Positions 50,687-60,906 of a stretch of DNA of 64,000 bases are shown here, piece after piece. Under the pieces are notes generated by a model. The model did no database searches. It was not told the origin of the DNA and was given only the letters and a program-made list of their open reading frames with translations. Source of the DNA: CAWBOY01 sp963790585 (GTDB lineage: Bacteria > Planctomycetota > Planctomycetia > Gemmatales > Gemmataceae); contig CAWBOY010000003.1 in the NCBI GenBank assembly GCA_963790585.1, positions 124,001 through 188,000 on the forward strand, in the 5' to 3' direction. How positions within the stretch are numbered: position 1 is the first letter of the stretch; each line of letters opens with the position of its first letter. Made by a program: the position numbers and the translations under genes.

Positions 50687-52915
50687 TCAATTGCCTAGCA
50701 CTTCGTCTTCGGCGGTCCGCGTCTTATCAAATTCGTCTTTGGTAAAACGCTTGAGATCGTCGCAGGCCGGCTCGTCCGGAACCAGATCAGCTAGGTAGCT
50801 GTAGTTCAATACGCCGGTGAATTGGTTGCCAGATTCCCTTACGGTGAACGCTTCTTCAATATCTTTGGTGGCCAGCTTCAGGTAATCGTTGATATATTTC
50901 TTACCCTGTTTCAGCACTTCCGCCCGGGTTTCTCCAACAAAAATGGCTTGGTCTCGGAAGACGACTATGCGGCCATCCAGGGCAAGCGCGATGTCGAAAC
51001 TGGCGATTGCCTCCGTCTTGCCGGTTCTACGAGTTAACGGAATCGGCCTCCAGATGATTACCTGACCGGCATTGAACGGCTGCCATTTCATGCGGTCATT
51101 GCTGGCGTTGTTGGCAAAATCGACGTTTTTTCGGTCATTGAGACCGGCTTGTCGAAAGAATGAGAGTCGCTCCAATCGCAGCGTGTACGACGCCGAACCA
51201 CCCCCGGTGTCAGCTGTTGGATCGATAGCATCGAATAGTGCTGGAATCGGGCGTGAAGAGTAGACCGGCTTATCGACCTTACCTACAAGTTTCCGCCGCG
51301 TCTCTTCGTGTCCGGCAGCAGTGGGCTCGATACTCATGAGAAACGCCGGTCGATCGCCGATGATACTCAGGGCGTCTTTAAGCGATGCGTATTCAGCTAC
51401 TGCTAACCGAAGATTGACGAGATGAGTGCGTGCGTCCTTGTCGTTGAGAATATCTGCCTTGCGGAGAATTTTGTCCACGGCTGTCGATTGCAAGAGCGTG
51501 CCGTGTTCCTCCTTTATTCCGCTGATTGTGAAGACTCCACCCCTGCCAATAACGGCGTCGAGACTCTCGCCAACGTCAGCATTGAACCCTTTTATGCGTA
51601 CCGCGTGTTCGTTGGCCAATCGAGTGAGCAACTGTTTCAGTTTTGCTGGATCCGGAATGGATTTGGTCACTTCATCTAGCTTCTCCTCCAACTGTCGTTC
51701 TTTTTCTGACATCCCCCGGCGCACTTCGGACACTTTGCCAGGAAACAATTCGGTTAGTGAGAGCTTTACCTTCTCTCCGATTGTCCCCTGCGTCGGGAAT
51801 ACCACGCAGTAGGATGAGAACAGTACCGCAGAGTCGAAGCGTGCTGCCCTATCGCTTTCATTCTCCTTTGGAGTTACGGCGTTACCATCCGCCTTGGGAA
51901 GATCCGCCCCGTATAAACCCGCAATGATTCTAGGCCAGAGAAGTATCAGTACAACGATGGGAATGGCGAGTAACAGGTTAAGCCAAAGAGAGATGCGAAG
52001 TAGAAGCGACCGCCGCCGCTTGGGGGCCGGCGGTTCGGCTCCGTCGGCTTCACCTAGAACAAGCTCAGACTGGCTTACGTCCTCTTCTTGCTCAAGGGGT
52101 AGGCTCCAATCCTGGTTATCGCTCTGGATCCTCTGTTCCAATTCATCCAGCGGTAAGTCTACAGGCAACCGTCCGAGCTGTTCTGCTACCTCGGCGATTG
52201 CCGCCCGCATATTGGGAGCTGCTTGCTGCTGCATCGCCCCTAACAAATGCTGGAAGTAGGCTTTTAAGGCGATACGGTGTATTCGAGAGGCATCATTCCG
52301 GTTGGCAAAGCCGTTGCCGGCCGATTCACCGAACCAGGCGCTGAAGAGCTGTTTTACTTCAGGTGCGTTATTGAACTGCGTGCGTAATCGAATCTCAGCA
52401 TCTAATGGCACAACACGATAGCTCGACCCCACGGCAAGGCTTCCCGGACACTGAAGAGGAACGGCTTTGTCCAAGGGGAACGACTTGGTGAAGCGATCCA
52501 GAATGCGGCAGGACGCTAGAAACAGCCGCCCGATGCGATACAGCTTGCCCTTCTTCACCGCGCTCAGAATGGCATCTTTGAGTGAAACCAGACCGGTAAC
52601 ATCTTGCTGCAATACGGTACAAGGGGCAGTTCCTGTCTTTCCGGTCGGTTGAGTAGCGGTGCGATGATACTCCTTTATCAAGACGGGCCGAATATCCTTT
52701 ATCCGAGAATCCGCTACCGCTTCGAGATCTAGTGGGACTACCGTTAATCCGGACTGGGGCCATTCCTGGAAGCGGAGAAGCAGCTTTTTGGACGTCTTGC
52801 CCTCGCTAGAAGTGAAGTAGCAAAGGTAGCGTTGGCCCAAACTGCCTAAGCCCCCATCACTGGCCGCGGTGATCCATGTGCCATCGATGGCGAATTGGAG
52901 CGGAATGACAGACAT
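50687..52915 (-). CDS. Unrecognised 742-residue single-span membrane protein
   Basis: A long intact frame with no family I recognise. Residues 1-290 are soluble (MSVIPLQFAIDGTWITAASD, LCYFTSSEGKTSKKLLLRFQ, LKDAILSAVKKGKLYRIGRL), then a basic stretch KRRRSLLLRISLW and one membrane helix (about 308-330, LNLLLAIPIVVLILLWPRII). About 410 residues follow, presumably outside: a coiled-coil-prone part (SEKERQLEEKLDEVTKSIPD), SLDAVIGRGGVFTISGIKEE and GRIVVFRDQAIFVGETRAEV. It lies downstream of the HEAT-repeat gene in the same direction. GC is lower than the surroundings, suggesting transfer. Length and lack of stops make it a real gene. Confidence 0.75.
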   Translation of the reverse strand: MSVIPLQFAIDGTWITAASDGGLGSLGQRYLCYFTSSEGKTSKKLLLRFQEWPQSGLTVVPLDLEAVADSRIKDIRPVLIKEYHRTATQPTGKTGTAPCTVLQQDVTGLVSLKDAILSAVKKGKLYRIGRLFLASCRILDRFTKSFPLDKAVPLQCPGSLAVGSSYRVVPLDAEIRLRTQFNNAPEVKQLFSAWFGESAGNGFANRNDASRIHRIALKAYFQHLLGAMQQQAAPNMRAAIAEVAEQLGRLPVDLPLDELEQRIQSDNQDWSLPLEQEEDVSQSELVLGEADGAEPPAPKRRRSLLLRISLWLNLLLAIPIVVLILLWPRIIAGLYGADLPKADGNAVTPKENESDRAARFDSAVLFSSYCVVFPTQGTIGEKVKLSLTELFPGKVSEVRRGMSEKERQLEEKLDEVTKSIPDPAKLKQLLTRLANEHAVRIKGFNADVGESLDAVIGRGGVFTISGIKEEHGTLLQSTAVDKILRKADILNDKDARTHLVNLRLAVAEYASLKDALSIIGDRPAFLMSIEPTAAGHEETRRKLVGKVDKPVYSSRPIPALFDAIDPTADTGGGSASYTLRLERLSFFRQAGLNDRKNVDFANNASNDRMKWQPFNAGQVIIWRPIPLTRRTGKTEAIASFDIALALDGRIVVFRDQAIFVGETRAEVLKQGKKYINDYLKLATKDIEEAFTVRESGNQFTGVLNYSYLADLVPDEPACDDLKRFTKDEFDKTRTAEDEVLGN

Positions 52916-53040
52916 CGAGACACCCCTTCGACGGCAGCAATGCGAGAAAAGGTACTTGCCCTTGGCGGACCGTCAATGCGGTCTACTGAGCAAGTTATTC
53001 ATCTTGGCCGCGCCAGAACAGGCACGTGAGCCCAGGATAA

Positions 53041-54113
53041 CTAATCCTTAATTGAATCGATCGCCTTTTCTGCCGCGTCTCGCGTCTCCTTGTTGCTATC
53101 AAGTTTGAGCTTTTTCAAAATGGGAAGGGATTCCTTGGCGTCAGGGCCCATCTCACCAAGAGCATTCGCACATGCAACTCGGTGTCGTGGATCATCTAAT
53201 GCCTTGATTAATGTGTCAACCTTCTTTTTTGAGTCGATCTTCAGTTTCAAAATGAGATTGATTGCCACGGACCGATCGGGGAGTAAGAACTTCCCATTCG
53301 GCGCGATGGGTTGAGTTGCGACAACAAGCACCATGTCGATCACACTTGAATCCTCGGGCGTATATCTACTAATGATCTCAATAGTAACACAGCGAATAGC
53401 GAATTATTAAACGTTCCGCCCCCCCCAGCCAAAGGTCCAGGCTTAACAGACGAATCCGTTGGGCGTCTGTCATTAATAATTCTAGAAATATTTTGAATAT
53501 AATACGCTTTCAAAGCCGGAACTGCACTCTTTGCTTTCTTTTCAAGAGCGGCCAACTTCCGAATCGCTTGCATTTTGTTGTTTTCATTGTTATCAATAAG
53601 AATTGTCACGATAAACTTATAGGAATCCGGATCCACATTCTCAAGAGCGCTTATAGCGGCCTCTCGAATCGTAGGATTATCAGCCATAAGTCCAAATTCG
53701 ACAATGTGTGCGCCTGCGTCGAAAGCTTCCTTGCCAAGCTTCTCTAATTTCTTAAGAGCCGCAATTCGTTTCTCAGGTGCCTTTCCCTTCAGGTCCTTGA
53801 TAATAGGGTTTAGCACGTCGCTGATATTGTCCTTGCTCTGTTCACCGACCGCGCCTCGTATCGCTTCGAGAGCCTTCTTGGCAACCGCTCGAACATCTTC
53901 GTCACTATCTTGACTAGCGACGACAGTGAGGGCCGGAATGGCATCCTTGGCATCTGCACCGAGCTTGCCGAGATTTTTGGCGGCTGAGAGGCGGACGGAC
54001 TCGTCCTTATCTTTCAATTTGATGAGAAGGGTCTTGGTGTCGTCCTGTGGATCGGCCAGAACAAACGAAGCAGTTGCGAGAAGAAAATACACGCCTATCA
54101 AGAATCGGGCCAT
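53041..54113 (-). CDS. Secreted HEAT-repeat protein (frameshift near 53356)
   Basis: From the ATG at 54113: signal peptide MARFLIGVYFLLATASFVLA, then HEAT repeats (LLIKLKDKDESVRLSAAKNL, GKLGADAKDAIPALTVVASQ, VRAVAKKALEAIRG) to SLVDIRP, where the frame breaks. One base added in the GGG near 53356 restores EDSSVIDMVLVVATQPIAPN and another HEAT pair (KKKVDTLIKALDDPRHRVAC, GEMGPDAKESLPILKKLKLD) to 53041, about 357 residues. HEAT arrays mediate protein binding; planctomycetes export many. It precedes the 742-residue protein by 126 bp, same strand. Composition is lower-GC than usual for the window. Confidence 0.8.
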
Positions 54114-54344
54114 CGAGGATACTCCTTGGTGGGACGCTTTGGGGACAATCGGTTCAGTATCAAGGAGCTTGCTGCGCTACGCAAGGAGATTCTAGTGGAA
54201 TCGTTCGTAGAGAATGAGAACGCTGGCAAGTAGCCCGCCAATAGCCGCTCGGTGGACGCCAAAGCCGTGCAGTAAGCGAATGTCAAGAATTGCAAGTAAT
54301 CATAGAAAAGTCAAAGGCTCGTTAACCCGGACTCCCCTGAGCGG

Positions 54345-54925
54345 CTATGGTTGGCCCGCATTTCGTGCGGCCTGGAACCAACTTTGCAAACCGCCCCTGG
54401 TTCTGATGCCCCATTGTTGCATTTGAGTATATTCAGCCCGGTTAAATGGCCATTGAAACAACTGCTCTCGCATGGCTTCTTCTCTGCTCTCATCCCAAGC
54501 CAGGTATTCCGGTGACGCCGGCGATTCATTTGGTGCTTTCAATGTGTGCGTCGGATGCCCACTGGCTATCAAGTAGGCGTGGGTCAATTCTTCGCCCAGC
54601 ACAAAATAGCCCAAGCGTCTTTGCCCGGGAGGTCGAGGATTCTTAAGCTATCGCATGAGATCAGAAAACCCTCCGGACCGGCCATCGCAATAGGGAAATT
54701 GTCGTTTGGCCGGGGGATAAGCCGTATTTTAGCCTCGCATTTGTTTTTCTTTAGGTGATAGTCGAGAATTTCCGCTCGGGCAGTGGCCGGAATTCGTTGC
54801 CAAGCGTCTTTTAGAAGTGTGACAAAGTGGTGATCTTTTTCGGTTTCTCCTTGCGAGATGAAAAACACAAATTCACCTGTCGCAAGCTCTACTCTACATG
54901 TCATGAAGGGGGTCACCGGCGCCAT
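54345..54925 (-). CDS. Unknown protein with EELTHAY motif (frameshift near 54610)
   Basis: Two minus-strand frames join: MAPVTPFMTCRVELATGEFV to SCDSLRILDLPGKDAW, then YFVLGEELTHAYLIASGHPT to QSWFQAARNAGQP, with one base missing near 54609-54612; about 193 residues. The block RIPATARAEILDYHLKKNKC, PEGFLISCDSLRILDLPGK, GEELTHAYLIASGH resembles the active-site helix region of minimal metallopeptidases (Glu-xx-His), but the canonical HExxH is absent. I do not assign a family. It faces the HEAT gene in the same direction with a 231-bp gap. Confidence 0.5.
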
Positions 54926-55479
54926 AGGAAGATTGAACTTAACTGGCTACTACAGCCACGCTGATCGGCCCAGCCTGCTGCTGGACAAAACAAAATGGTC
55001 GTGTTTCATTTCACAAAATCTTCATGAAACGGATAACGAGAAAGCGATTCTTACCGTCCAATTGTCCGGATTGTACACTATGAAAAACGCTTTGGTGAGA
55101 TGACCTCAGATGGATTCGTTCGAGGGGGTTATGGGGGGTCGAATGAAACGAATTTTTGTCGTTTTCTCATAATTAGCTATCTGGCCCACAACGACCATCG
55201 GGGCGAACAACGCTTTCGTGCAGATCAACGGGCTTGGGGGTTCTACGTGGATTTGTTTGCATCTCGCTCCTCCGGCGCGCTGCAATGTTAATCGTACCAA
55301 GATGTTATAGCTGAAGAGCGAGATGCAAACTGGCTTGACATTTTTTGCATGTCGCCCCTGAGCATATGGCTTTCCCACGACGAGCGGAGATAGTTTGCAC
55401 AGGTTCGCGGCCCCGACCGTGTCTGCTTGGCGGTTGGCGACACTTCGAATATCAAGGTCGTAACGATCCAGGGGCGCAC
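54926..55479. other. Gene-poor region with one half of a diverged direct repeat
   Basis: No convincing gene. 55139-55390 is similar to 57188-57450 (shared CGTTTTCTCATAATT, CAACGACCATCGGG, GCTTTCGTGCAG, GGATTTGTTTGCATCTCGC and GACATTTTTTGCAT blocks in the same order). See the separate repeat entry. Confidence 0.5.
55139..55390. repeat. Diverged direct repeat, copy 1
   Basis: Ordered blocks shared with 57188-57450 include GTTTTCTCATAATT, ACAACGACCATCGGG, ACGCTTTCGTGCAG, GGATTTGTTTGCATCTCGC and GACATTTTTTGCAT, with indels between. On the minus strand both copies carry a short frame with CTKALFAPMVVVGQI or CTKASLVPMVVAGQI. They could be two decayed copies of a small gene or a structured element. 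Confidence 0.6.
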
Positions 55480-56225
55480 AAAGGGGTCAGGTTCATTTAT
55501 TGACGCACTCGCCGCGGTGCATATACTAGCTAATATGCCACGACGCTTGCGCTGTGCTGATGCGGGTTACGTCTACCATGTCCTCAATCGAGCCGTGGGG
55601 CGGGCGACGTTGTTTCACAAGAGCCCGGACTATGCCGCCTTCGAGAAAATCTTGCGGCAAGCGTGGGAACGCTCGGCCATGCGGCTGTTGGCTTACGTCG
55701 TGATGCCAAACCATTGGCATCTAGTCGTCTGGCCCGAACGCGACGGCGATTTGACAAGCTACTTGCAATGGTTGACCGTGACGCACGTTCGCCGTTGGCA
55801 TGCGCATCACCATACGCACGGAACGGGGCCGATTTACCAGGGTCGTTTCAAATCATTTCCGATTCAGGACGGCGACCATTTTTTGACGGTGTGCCGATAT
55901 GTCGAGCGGAATCCGCTGCGTGCCGGTATGGTGGACTGGGCGGAAAAGTGGCGTTGGTCGAGTCTGTGGCACCGAGCGCATGAGACCTGCGTGCCGTGGT
56001 TGACGCCCTGGCCGGTCGCGGTGCCACTTGGCTGGACGGCCCATGTCAACGGACCGGAGACGGAGTCAGAATTGGCGGCATTGCGGCGTTCTGTGGTGCG
56101 TGGTGCGCCTTATGGTGACGATGGCTGGCAACAGCGAACGGCGGCGCGTTTAGGTTTGGAATCGTCTCTGCGGGACCGGGGTAGGCCGGTGAAGGATGTG
56201 GAGGATAAATGAACCTGACCCCTTT
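55480..56225 (+). mobile_element. RAYT element copy 2 (746 bp)
   Basis: Ends are 55480-55500 (AAAGGGGTCAGGTTCATTTA plus T) and the exact reverse complement at 56205-56225, as in copy 1. The transposase is intact. Upstream and downstream flanks differ from those of copy 1, so this defines the mobile unit precisely. Confidence 0.88.
55535..56212 (+). CDS. REP-associated tyrosine transposase (intact)
   Basis: A 225-residue Y1 transposase from the ATG at 55535. It opens MPRRLRCADAGYVYHVLNRA (RAYT signature), has the HUH motif in AYVVMPNHWHLVVWPERDGD, the GPIYQGRFKSFPIQDGDHFL block and the nucleophile Tyr in CRYVERNPLRAGMV. Such proteins cut single-stranded DNA at hairpin-ended sites and are tied to REP/BIME spread. 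The coding region fills nearly all of a 746-bp unit with 21-bp inverted ends. It is the likely active source for copy 1. Confidence 0.93.
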   Translation: MPRRLRCADAGYVYHVLNRAVGRATLFHKSPDYAAFEKILRQAWERSAMRLLAYVVMPNHWHLVVWPERDGDLTSYLQWLTVTHVRRWHAHHHTHGTGPIYQGRFKSFPIQDGDHFLTVCRYVERNPLRAGMVDWAEKWRWSSLWHRAHETCVPWLTPWPVAVPLGWTAHVNGPETESELAALRRSVVRGAPYGDDGWQQRTAARLGLESSLRDRGRPVKDVEDK

Positions 56226-56975
56226 GATTTGTCCCGCGTTTCGGTCGGACACACCGAGTTGAGTTTTCGTTGCCACGTTCGACTCCGTCGGCACATTGGC
56301 GGAAGTATCGAACTGGCTGCGTGAGCCACTCGCAATAGGGTCCCACGTCCGCATCACGTGTTTGATGCCTCGCAACGAACTATGCCGGTGCCCGGTGAAT
56401 TGCCGGGGAAGGCCCTCGACCTGCCTCCGACTTGTCACGAGTTCGGCACGAATTGCATGGAAACTTTGGAGAATCAAAGAGTGCCATATCCCAATGAGAT
56501 GCTCCGGAATCTACGGACGGAGTACGCCACCGTCCGTCACAGCTTCACAAGAGAGTTTGGGAGTAGCTTACTCGGAGCCACGAGCCTGCCTCTCTCGTTG
56601 GTGTGATCACCTTGTCGCCATACTGATATATCAGGGGAGCGACCCCATGGTGCCGTATCAGGCGTTGGTGATCCGAGAGAGCGCCATGCTTTTCTAAGGG
56701 TTTGCCCCTTGAGGACGTTAGGCGTTCTCGGTTCGTGGACCTGGTTCAGCTAGGATCTACTCCCCTGACTCTTCCGATTGTACCACGCCGATCCTCAGGC
56801 GCGCCAACACGATCGGCAGGATGTCCCCAAGCGGTTGAGTGTCACTCCCATGACCGTCTTGGATCCGTTGCAGTTCCTCGGCCAAGGCGCACAAAGAGGA
56901 AGCAGTTCGTTTCTTCTACGTTTCTCCGAAGGGGCTTCGTGCTACGTCTAAAAGTAGACAATAATAGTCTCTTGT

Positions 56976-57104
56976 TTGGCAAGGGTGGTACGCGGCGAGA
57001 TTGTCTGGTTTGACGAGAAAACGACGTAAATCCATTGTTTATATGGATTTAATGTAAACATCACCAAAACGATCAACATTGCTAAGACGACCACCCTTGC
57101 CAAA
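56976..57104. repeat. Inverted repeat TTTGGCAAGGGTGGT
   Basis: 56976-56989 pairs with 57090-57104 around an AT-rich 100-bp loop; a third direct copy of GGCAAGGGTGG lies at about 57118-57128. Possibly the ends of a small element; no coding sequence. Confidence 0.6.
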
Positions 57105-57187
57105 AGTGATTTGGCATGGCAAGGGTGGGTGGACTCTGGGGAGTAGGCTTTGTGATGGAATCGTGAATTCGTTCAGGGGACGTTTCT

Positions 57188-57450
57188 GTTTTGAGCGCAA
57201 CGAATTTTGGCCGTTTTCTCATAATTGCCGGTAGTCATAATCCGTGGCGGCCTGGCAACAAACGATCTGCCCCGCAACGACCATCGGGACTAACGACGCT
57301 TTCGTGCAGGTGAACGAGCTTGGGGGGTTCTCCAAGGATTTGTTTGCATCTCGCCCCTCGGTGCAGCGCAACCGTTGGTCATTCAACGAGTTAGAGCCAA
57401 TTGGCACTGTGCAAACGGCCCCGACATTTTTTGCATCTCGGGGGTAGGGC
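57188..57450. repeat. Diverged direct repeat, copy 2
   Basis: Partner of 55139-55390; the shared blocks occur in the same order and orientation. This copy has an extra insertion (TGCCGGTAGTCATAATCCGT region) not found in copy 1. The two copies flank the intact RAYT element at a distance. Confidence 0.6.
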
Positions 57451-58000
57451 AGCGACGCGGTCGTAGTCCAATTGCGGCAGAAGCAGGCGCCGATGCCCTC
57501 CGCGCGGCAGTTGGCGGTACTTGGAATTTCGTCGTCAAATTGCCGTGTTTTATCGGGAAAAAGCGTGTTTCTAAGTACCGCCAAGGTTGGCGGAACTTAG
57601 ATTCTTTGGCGGAACTTAAAAAGCTCTCGGCACATCGAGCGCGTGTACGAACGACAGAATCCTTCGAGAAGGCGCCGCCGGTAAACTCCACAAGCCGGGA
57701 GGTTCAGCGGACCTTTGGAATCCTGGTAAACCTCATCTCGCGGCTCATGTCTATCCGATACTGAATGTGAAGAACAATCGAAGCCGATCGATAGGAATCG
57801 ATCCGGAGGCATGGATGCCGCTCGACTGGAAGCCTTTCGCTCCGCAAGACGGGCAATCCACCTCTTTGTAAGTAGACGAGGAACTCCACGAATTGGCGAG
57901 CAGGGCCTCTGCGCAAAAAAGAGCTGAGCTTTAGAGCGGGTCTCCTCGGTCCACACGCACTACACCACGATGCACACCACGAACCGAGTGAGACCTTGCC

Positions 58001-60557
58001 ATGACCCGACGCACCTCAGGCCAGGGGCGGCCGACCGGCCGTCCCAAGGAGATGCCGCGCGCTAAATTAAGCATCGAGCTATTGGAAGCCCGCTGCGTGC
58101 CGAGCGCCAACGTGGTCGATCTTAGTAGTTATGCGATGAGTACGAATCAGTTCGACTCGTCGCAAATCCTGGTTCAGTTCAAAAACGGGTCGGGCAACAA
58201 TCTGATTGGACAATCCGACCTGGCGGGCACCAAGGTTGCCAGTTCGTTCAGCCTGGTCAGTGGACTTTATGATGTGACGTTGAGCGGCGGCGTAAGCCCC
58301 GCGCAGGCTCTTGCCGCCTACGGCAGCGATCCGCGCGTGGCAGCGGTCAGCCTCGACTACGAGGTCAAGGCGAGCAGCGTTCCCAACGATCCGAGCTACA
58401 GCCAGCAGTGGGATCTGACCGCCATCAACGCGGCGAACGCCTGGACCGTGACGACCGGCAGCAGCAGCGTAGTCATCGGTGTGCTCGATACGGGAATCGA
58501 TTACAATCAGCCCGATCTTTATGACAACATTTGGATCAACCAGGCCGAGATCCCAGCCAGCCGCCTGAAGAATTTGGTCGATGTCTACCACGACGGCTAT
58601 ATATCGTTTGCCGATCTCAATAATCCAATAAATCAGGGCCCGGGCAAGATTACTGATGTCAACAAAGATGGCGTGATTGACGCGGCAGATATCCTCGCCC
58701 CCATGATCCTCGACAAGAATGGCAACGACACCGGCCTGGGTGGTTGGGCCTATGCCGGCAACACTCGGGACGGCGACACGGCGCATCCGAATGACTTCAT
58801 CGGCTGGAATTTCGTGGCCAACACAAATAATCCGTTCGATGACAACGGCCACGGCACCCATGTCTCTGGGACCATCGGCGCCACCACGAACAACGGCGTC
58901 GGCATCGCCGGCATCGACCAAAACGCGCAACTGATGTCGCTTAAGTTTCTGGACGGCAGCGGTAATGGCAACCTGACGAATTTTCTGAGCGCCCTCAGCT
59001 ATTCTCTGGCGGCATGGCGCGAAAATCACCAATAACAGTTGGGAAGGCTTCGGCAACAGCCCGTTCGTCTCGGCGGCGATCACGGCGGCTCAAGCCAGGG
59101 GCCAAATCTTCGTCGTCGCCGCGGGCAACACGAGCACGAACAACGACGTCACTCCTTCTTACCCGGCGAGCTTTTCGCTTGCCAACCTAGTGTCGGTCGC
59201 GGCCACGGGGGACACCAATCAACTGGCGTCGTTTTCCAACTACGGTGCCAAGAGTGTCTCGATCGCGGCCCCCGGCGTCGACATTCTTAGTACGACGCCG
59301 AACAACACCTACACCGTCGAGAGCGGAACCTCAATGGCGGCGCCGCATGTCACGGCGGCCCTCGCCCTGGTTTGGGGATTGCACCCGACCTGGACCTATC
59401 AGCAGGTCATTTCTCAGGTGCTGACGACGGTCACGAAAGAATCGAGCATGACCGGGGAGATTGCGAGCGGCGGGATGCTTAACCTGGCCGCCGCGGTCGG
59501 CTATGTCGCGCCGCCTCCGCCAGCGCCGCCGACCCCGCCTGTGACAGCCACGCCGTTGCAAGTGCTCTCGGTCAGCCCAGCAAGCTCACAAGGGCCTTGG
59601 ACCAATCTCGTCGTCCAGTTCAACAACACCGTAGATGTGCCCTCCGTCACGGGAGGCTTTACATTGGTCGGCCCGACTGGCAAAGCGATCGCCATTCAGT
59701 CCGTCATTCCGGTCGCCAACACGACGGATCGCTCGGTTGAGATCAACTTCAGCGCGCAAACAACGGCAGGGGCTTACATTCTGACGCTATTACCGCAGAT
59801 TCACGATCGGATGACGCCGGTAGATTACTTAGCCGCCCCCTTTACTATCCGTTACACGGTGGCCGCGGCGGGATCGGCTCCGACGCCCGTATTCCAGGTT
59901 GTGAGCGTCACGGCCCCGGGAGCGCAGACGCAATTGAGCAATATCGTCGTGCAGTTCAACAACACCGTCGATATGCCGTCAGTCACGACTGGTTTCACCC
60001 TGACCGGGCCGAACGGCAAAGCGATCGCCATACAGTCCGTGACGCCGATCGCCAATACGACCGATCGCTCGGTGCAGATCACGTTCGCGGCTCAATCGAC
60101 GACAGGGACCTACACGCTCACGCTACTACCGCAAATTCACGATCGCCTGGCGCCGGTCGACTACCTATCGTCGTCGTTTACCGCGGCATTGAAGGTCACC
60201 GGCTCCGCATCGTCGCCACCGAGTTCGAATAGTCCTTCGCCTTTCCTATTCGTCGCCGTGAGTCCGACCGGTTCCCAGAAACAACTGAGCAGCATCGTGG
60301 TGCAGTTCAATTCAACAGTAGACATGCCGTCATTCACGTCCGGGTTTACGCTGACGGGGCCAAATGGCAAGGCGATCGCGGTGCAATCGGTTGCCCCGGT
60401 AGCCAACACCACGGACCGCCAGATTCTGATTACGTTCGCTGCGCAGACGGCTCCTGGAACATACACGCTGACGCTATCGACGCAGATTCACGATCGCTTG
60501 ACGCCCGTCGATTATCTAGCTGCGCCGATTACATGCCTGTTCACGGTGGCGAGTTGA
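58001..60557 (+). CDS. Subtilisin-like (S8) surface protease with Ig-like C-terminal repeats (frameshift near 59015)
   Basis: The N-terminus has LSIELLEARCVPS, the planctomycete LEPR-type export motif. Catalytic Asp is in VIGVLDTGIDYNQPDL (about residue 163), His in DNGHGTHVSGTIGA (about 285), Ser in ESGTSMAAPHVTAALAL (about 443). An acidic calcium-type loop DVNKDGVIDAADI lies between Asp and His. At SYSLA the frame breaks; removing one base near 59015 restores GAKITNNSWEGFG and the rest. After the protease come three tandem beta-sandwich repeats of about 110-115 residues, each with FTLxGPxGKAIAxQSV, NTTDRS and QIHDRMTPVDYLA-type blocks. A secreted, surface-bound serine protease. About 850 residues after repair. 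Confidence 0.9.
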
Positions 60558-60590
60558 GCGACCGTTTCATCACTCAGGGAGGATCCCACG

Positions 60591-60896
60591 ATGTCCACGT
60601 TCTACTTGCTACCTCCGCGCCCACTGATCGGTGAACGCCTGGCCGGGTTCCTCCGCGGCATGTTTCCGGGCGTCGTCTGGGACAACGTGGCTCAAAGCGA
60701 TCTGGCCGATTCGCTCGGCTACCTCGTCGAAAGCAAGGGCGACCGCTTTGTCATTTTTCGTGAGGATCTCCCTCCCGGCGAGTCCGCGAGCCGCGCACTC
60801 ACCAACGGCTACGGCGCCGAGGCCGGAGATGAGGTGGTCGAGGTCCGGCCGGAGGGAAATGGGATGGATTTGAGTGCGCGGCGGTGGCAAATTTAA
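60591..60896 (+). CDS. Small hypothetical protein
   Basis: A 101-residue protein (MSTFYLLPPRPLIGERLAGF, LRGMFPGVVWDNVAQSDLAD, GYLVESKGDRFVIFREDLPP). AGGGAGG lies 7-13 bases before the ATG. No family is recognised; the composition is typical of a real gene. It follows the protease by 33 bp on the same strand and may be co-transcribed with it. Confidence 0.75.
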   Translation: MSTFYLLPPRPLIGERLAGFLRGMFPGVVWDNVAQSDLADSLGYLVESKGDRFVIFREDLPPGESASRALTNGYGAEAGDEVVEVRPEGNGMDLSARRWQI

Positions 60897-60906
60897 TTCA
60901 GGTCCT

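Larger units (their letters stand above)
56226..58000. other. Gene-poor region, 1.8 kb
   Basis: No gene could be supported in this stretch. It contains inverted repeats at 56976-56989/57090-57104 and 57508-57519/57573-57585, the second diverged direct-repeat copy (57188-57450), a repeat of GGCGGAACTTA near 57590-57616, and several short frames without SD or known motifs. Base composition varies, as in a region built from decayed insertions. Confidence 0.5.

Noticed and set aside
57219..57956. Two minus-strand frames of about 120 codons in the gene-poor region
   Set aside because: No SD or known motif; one overlaps the diverged repeat, so coding capacity is doubtful and they are described only as part of the region.
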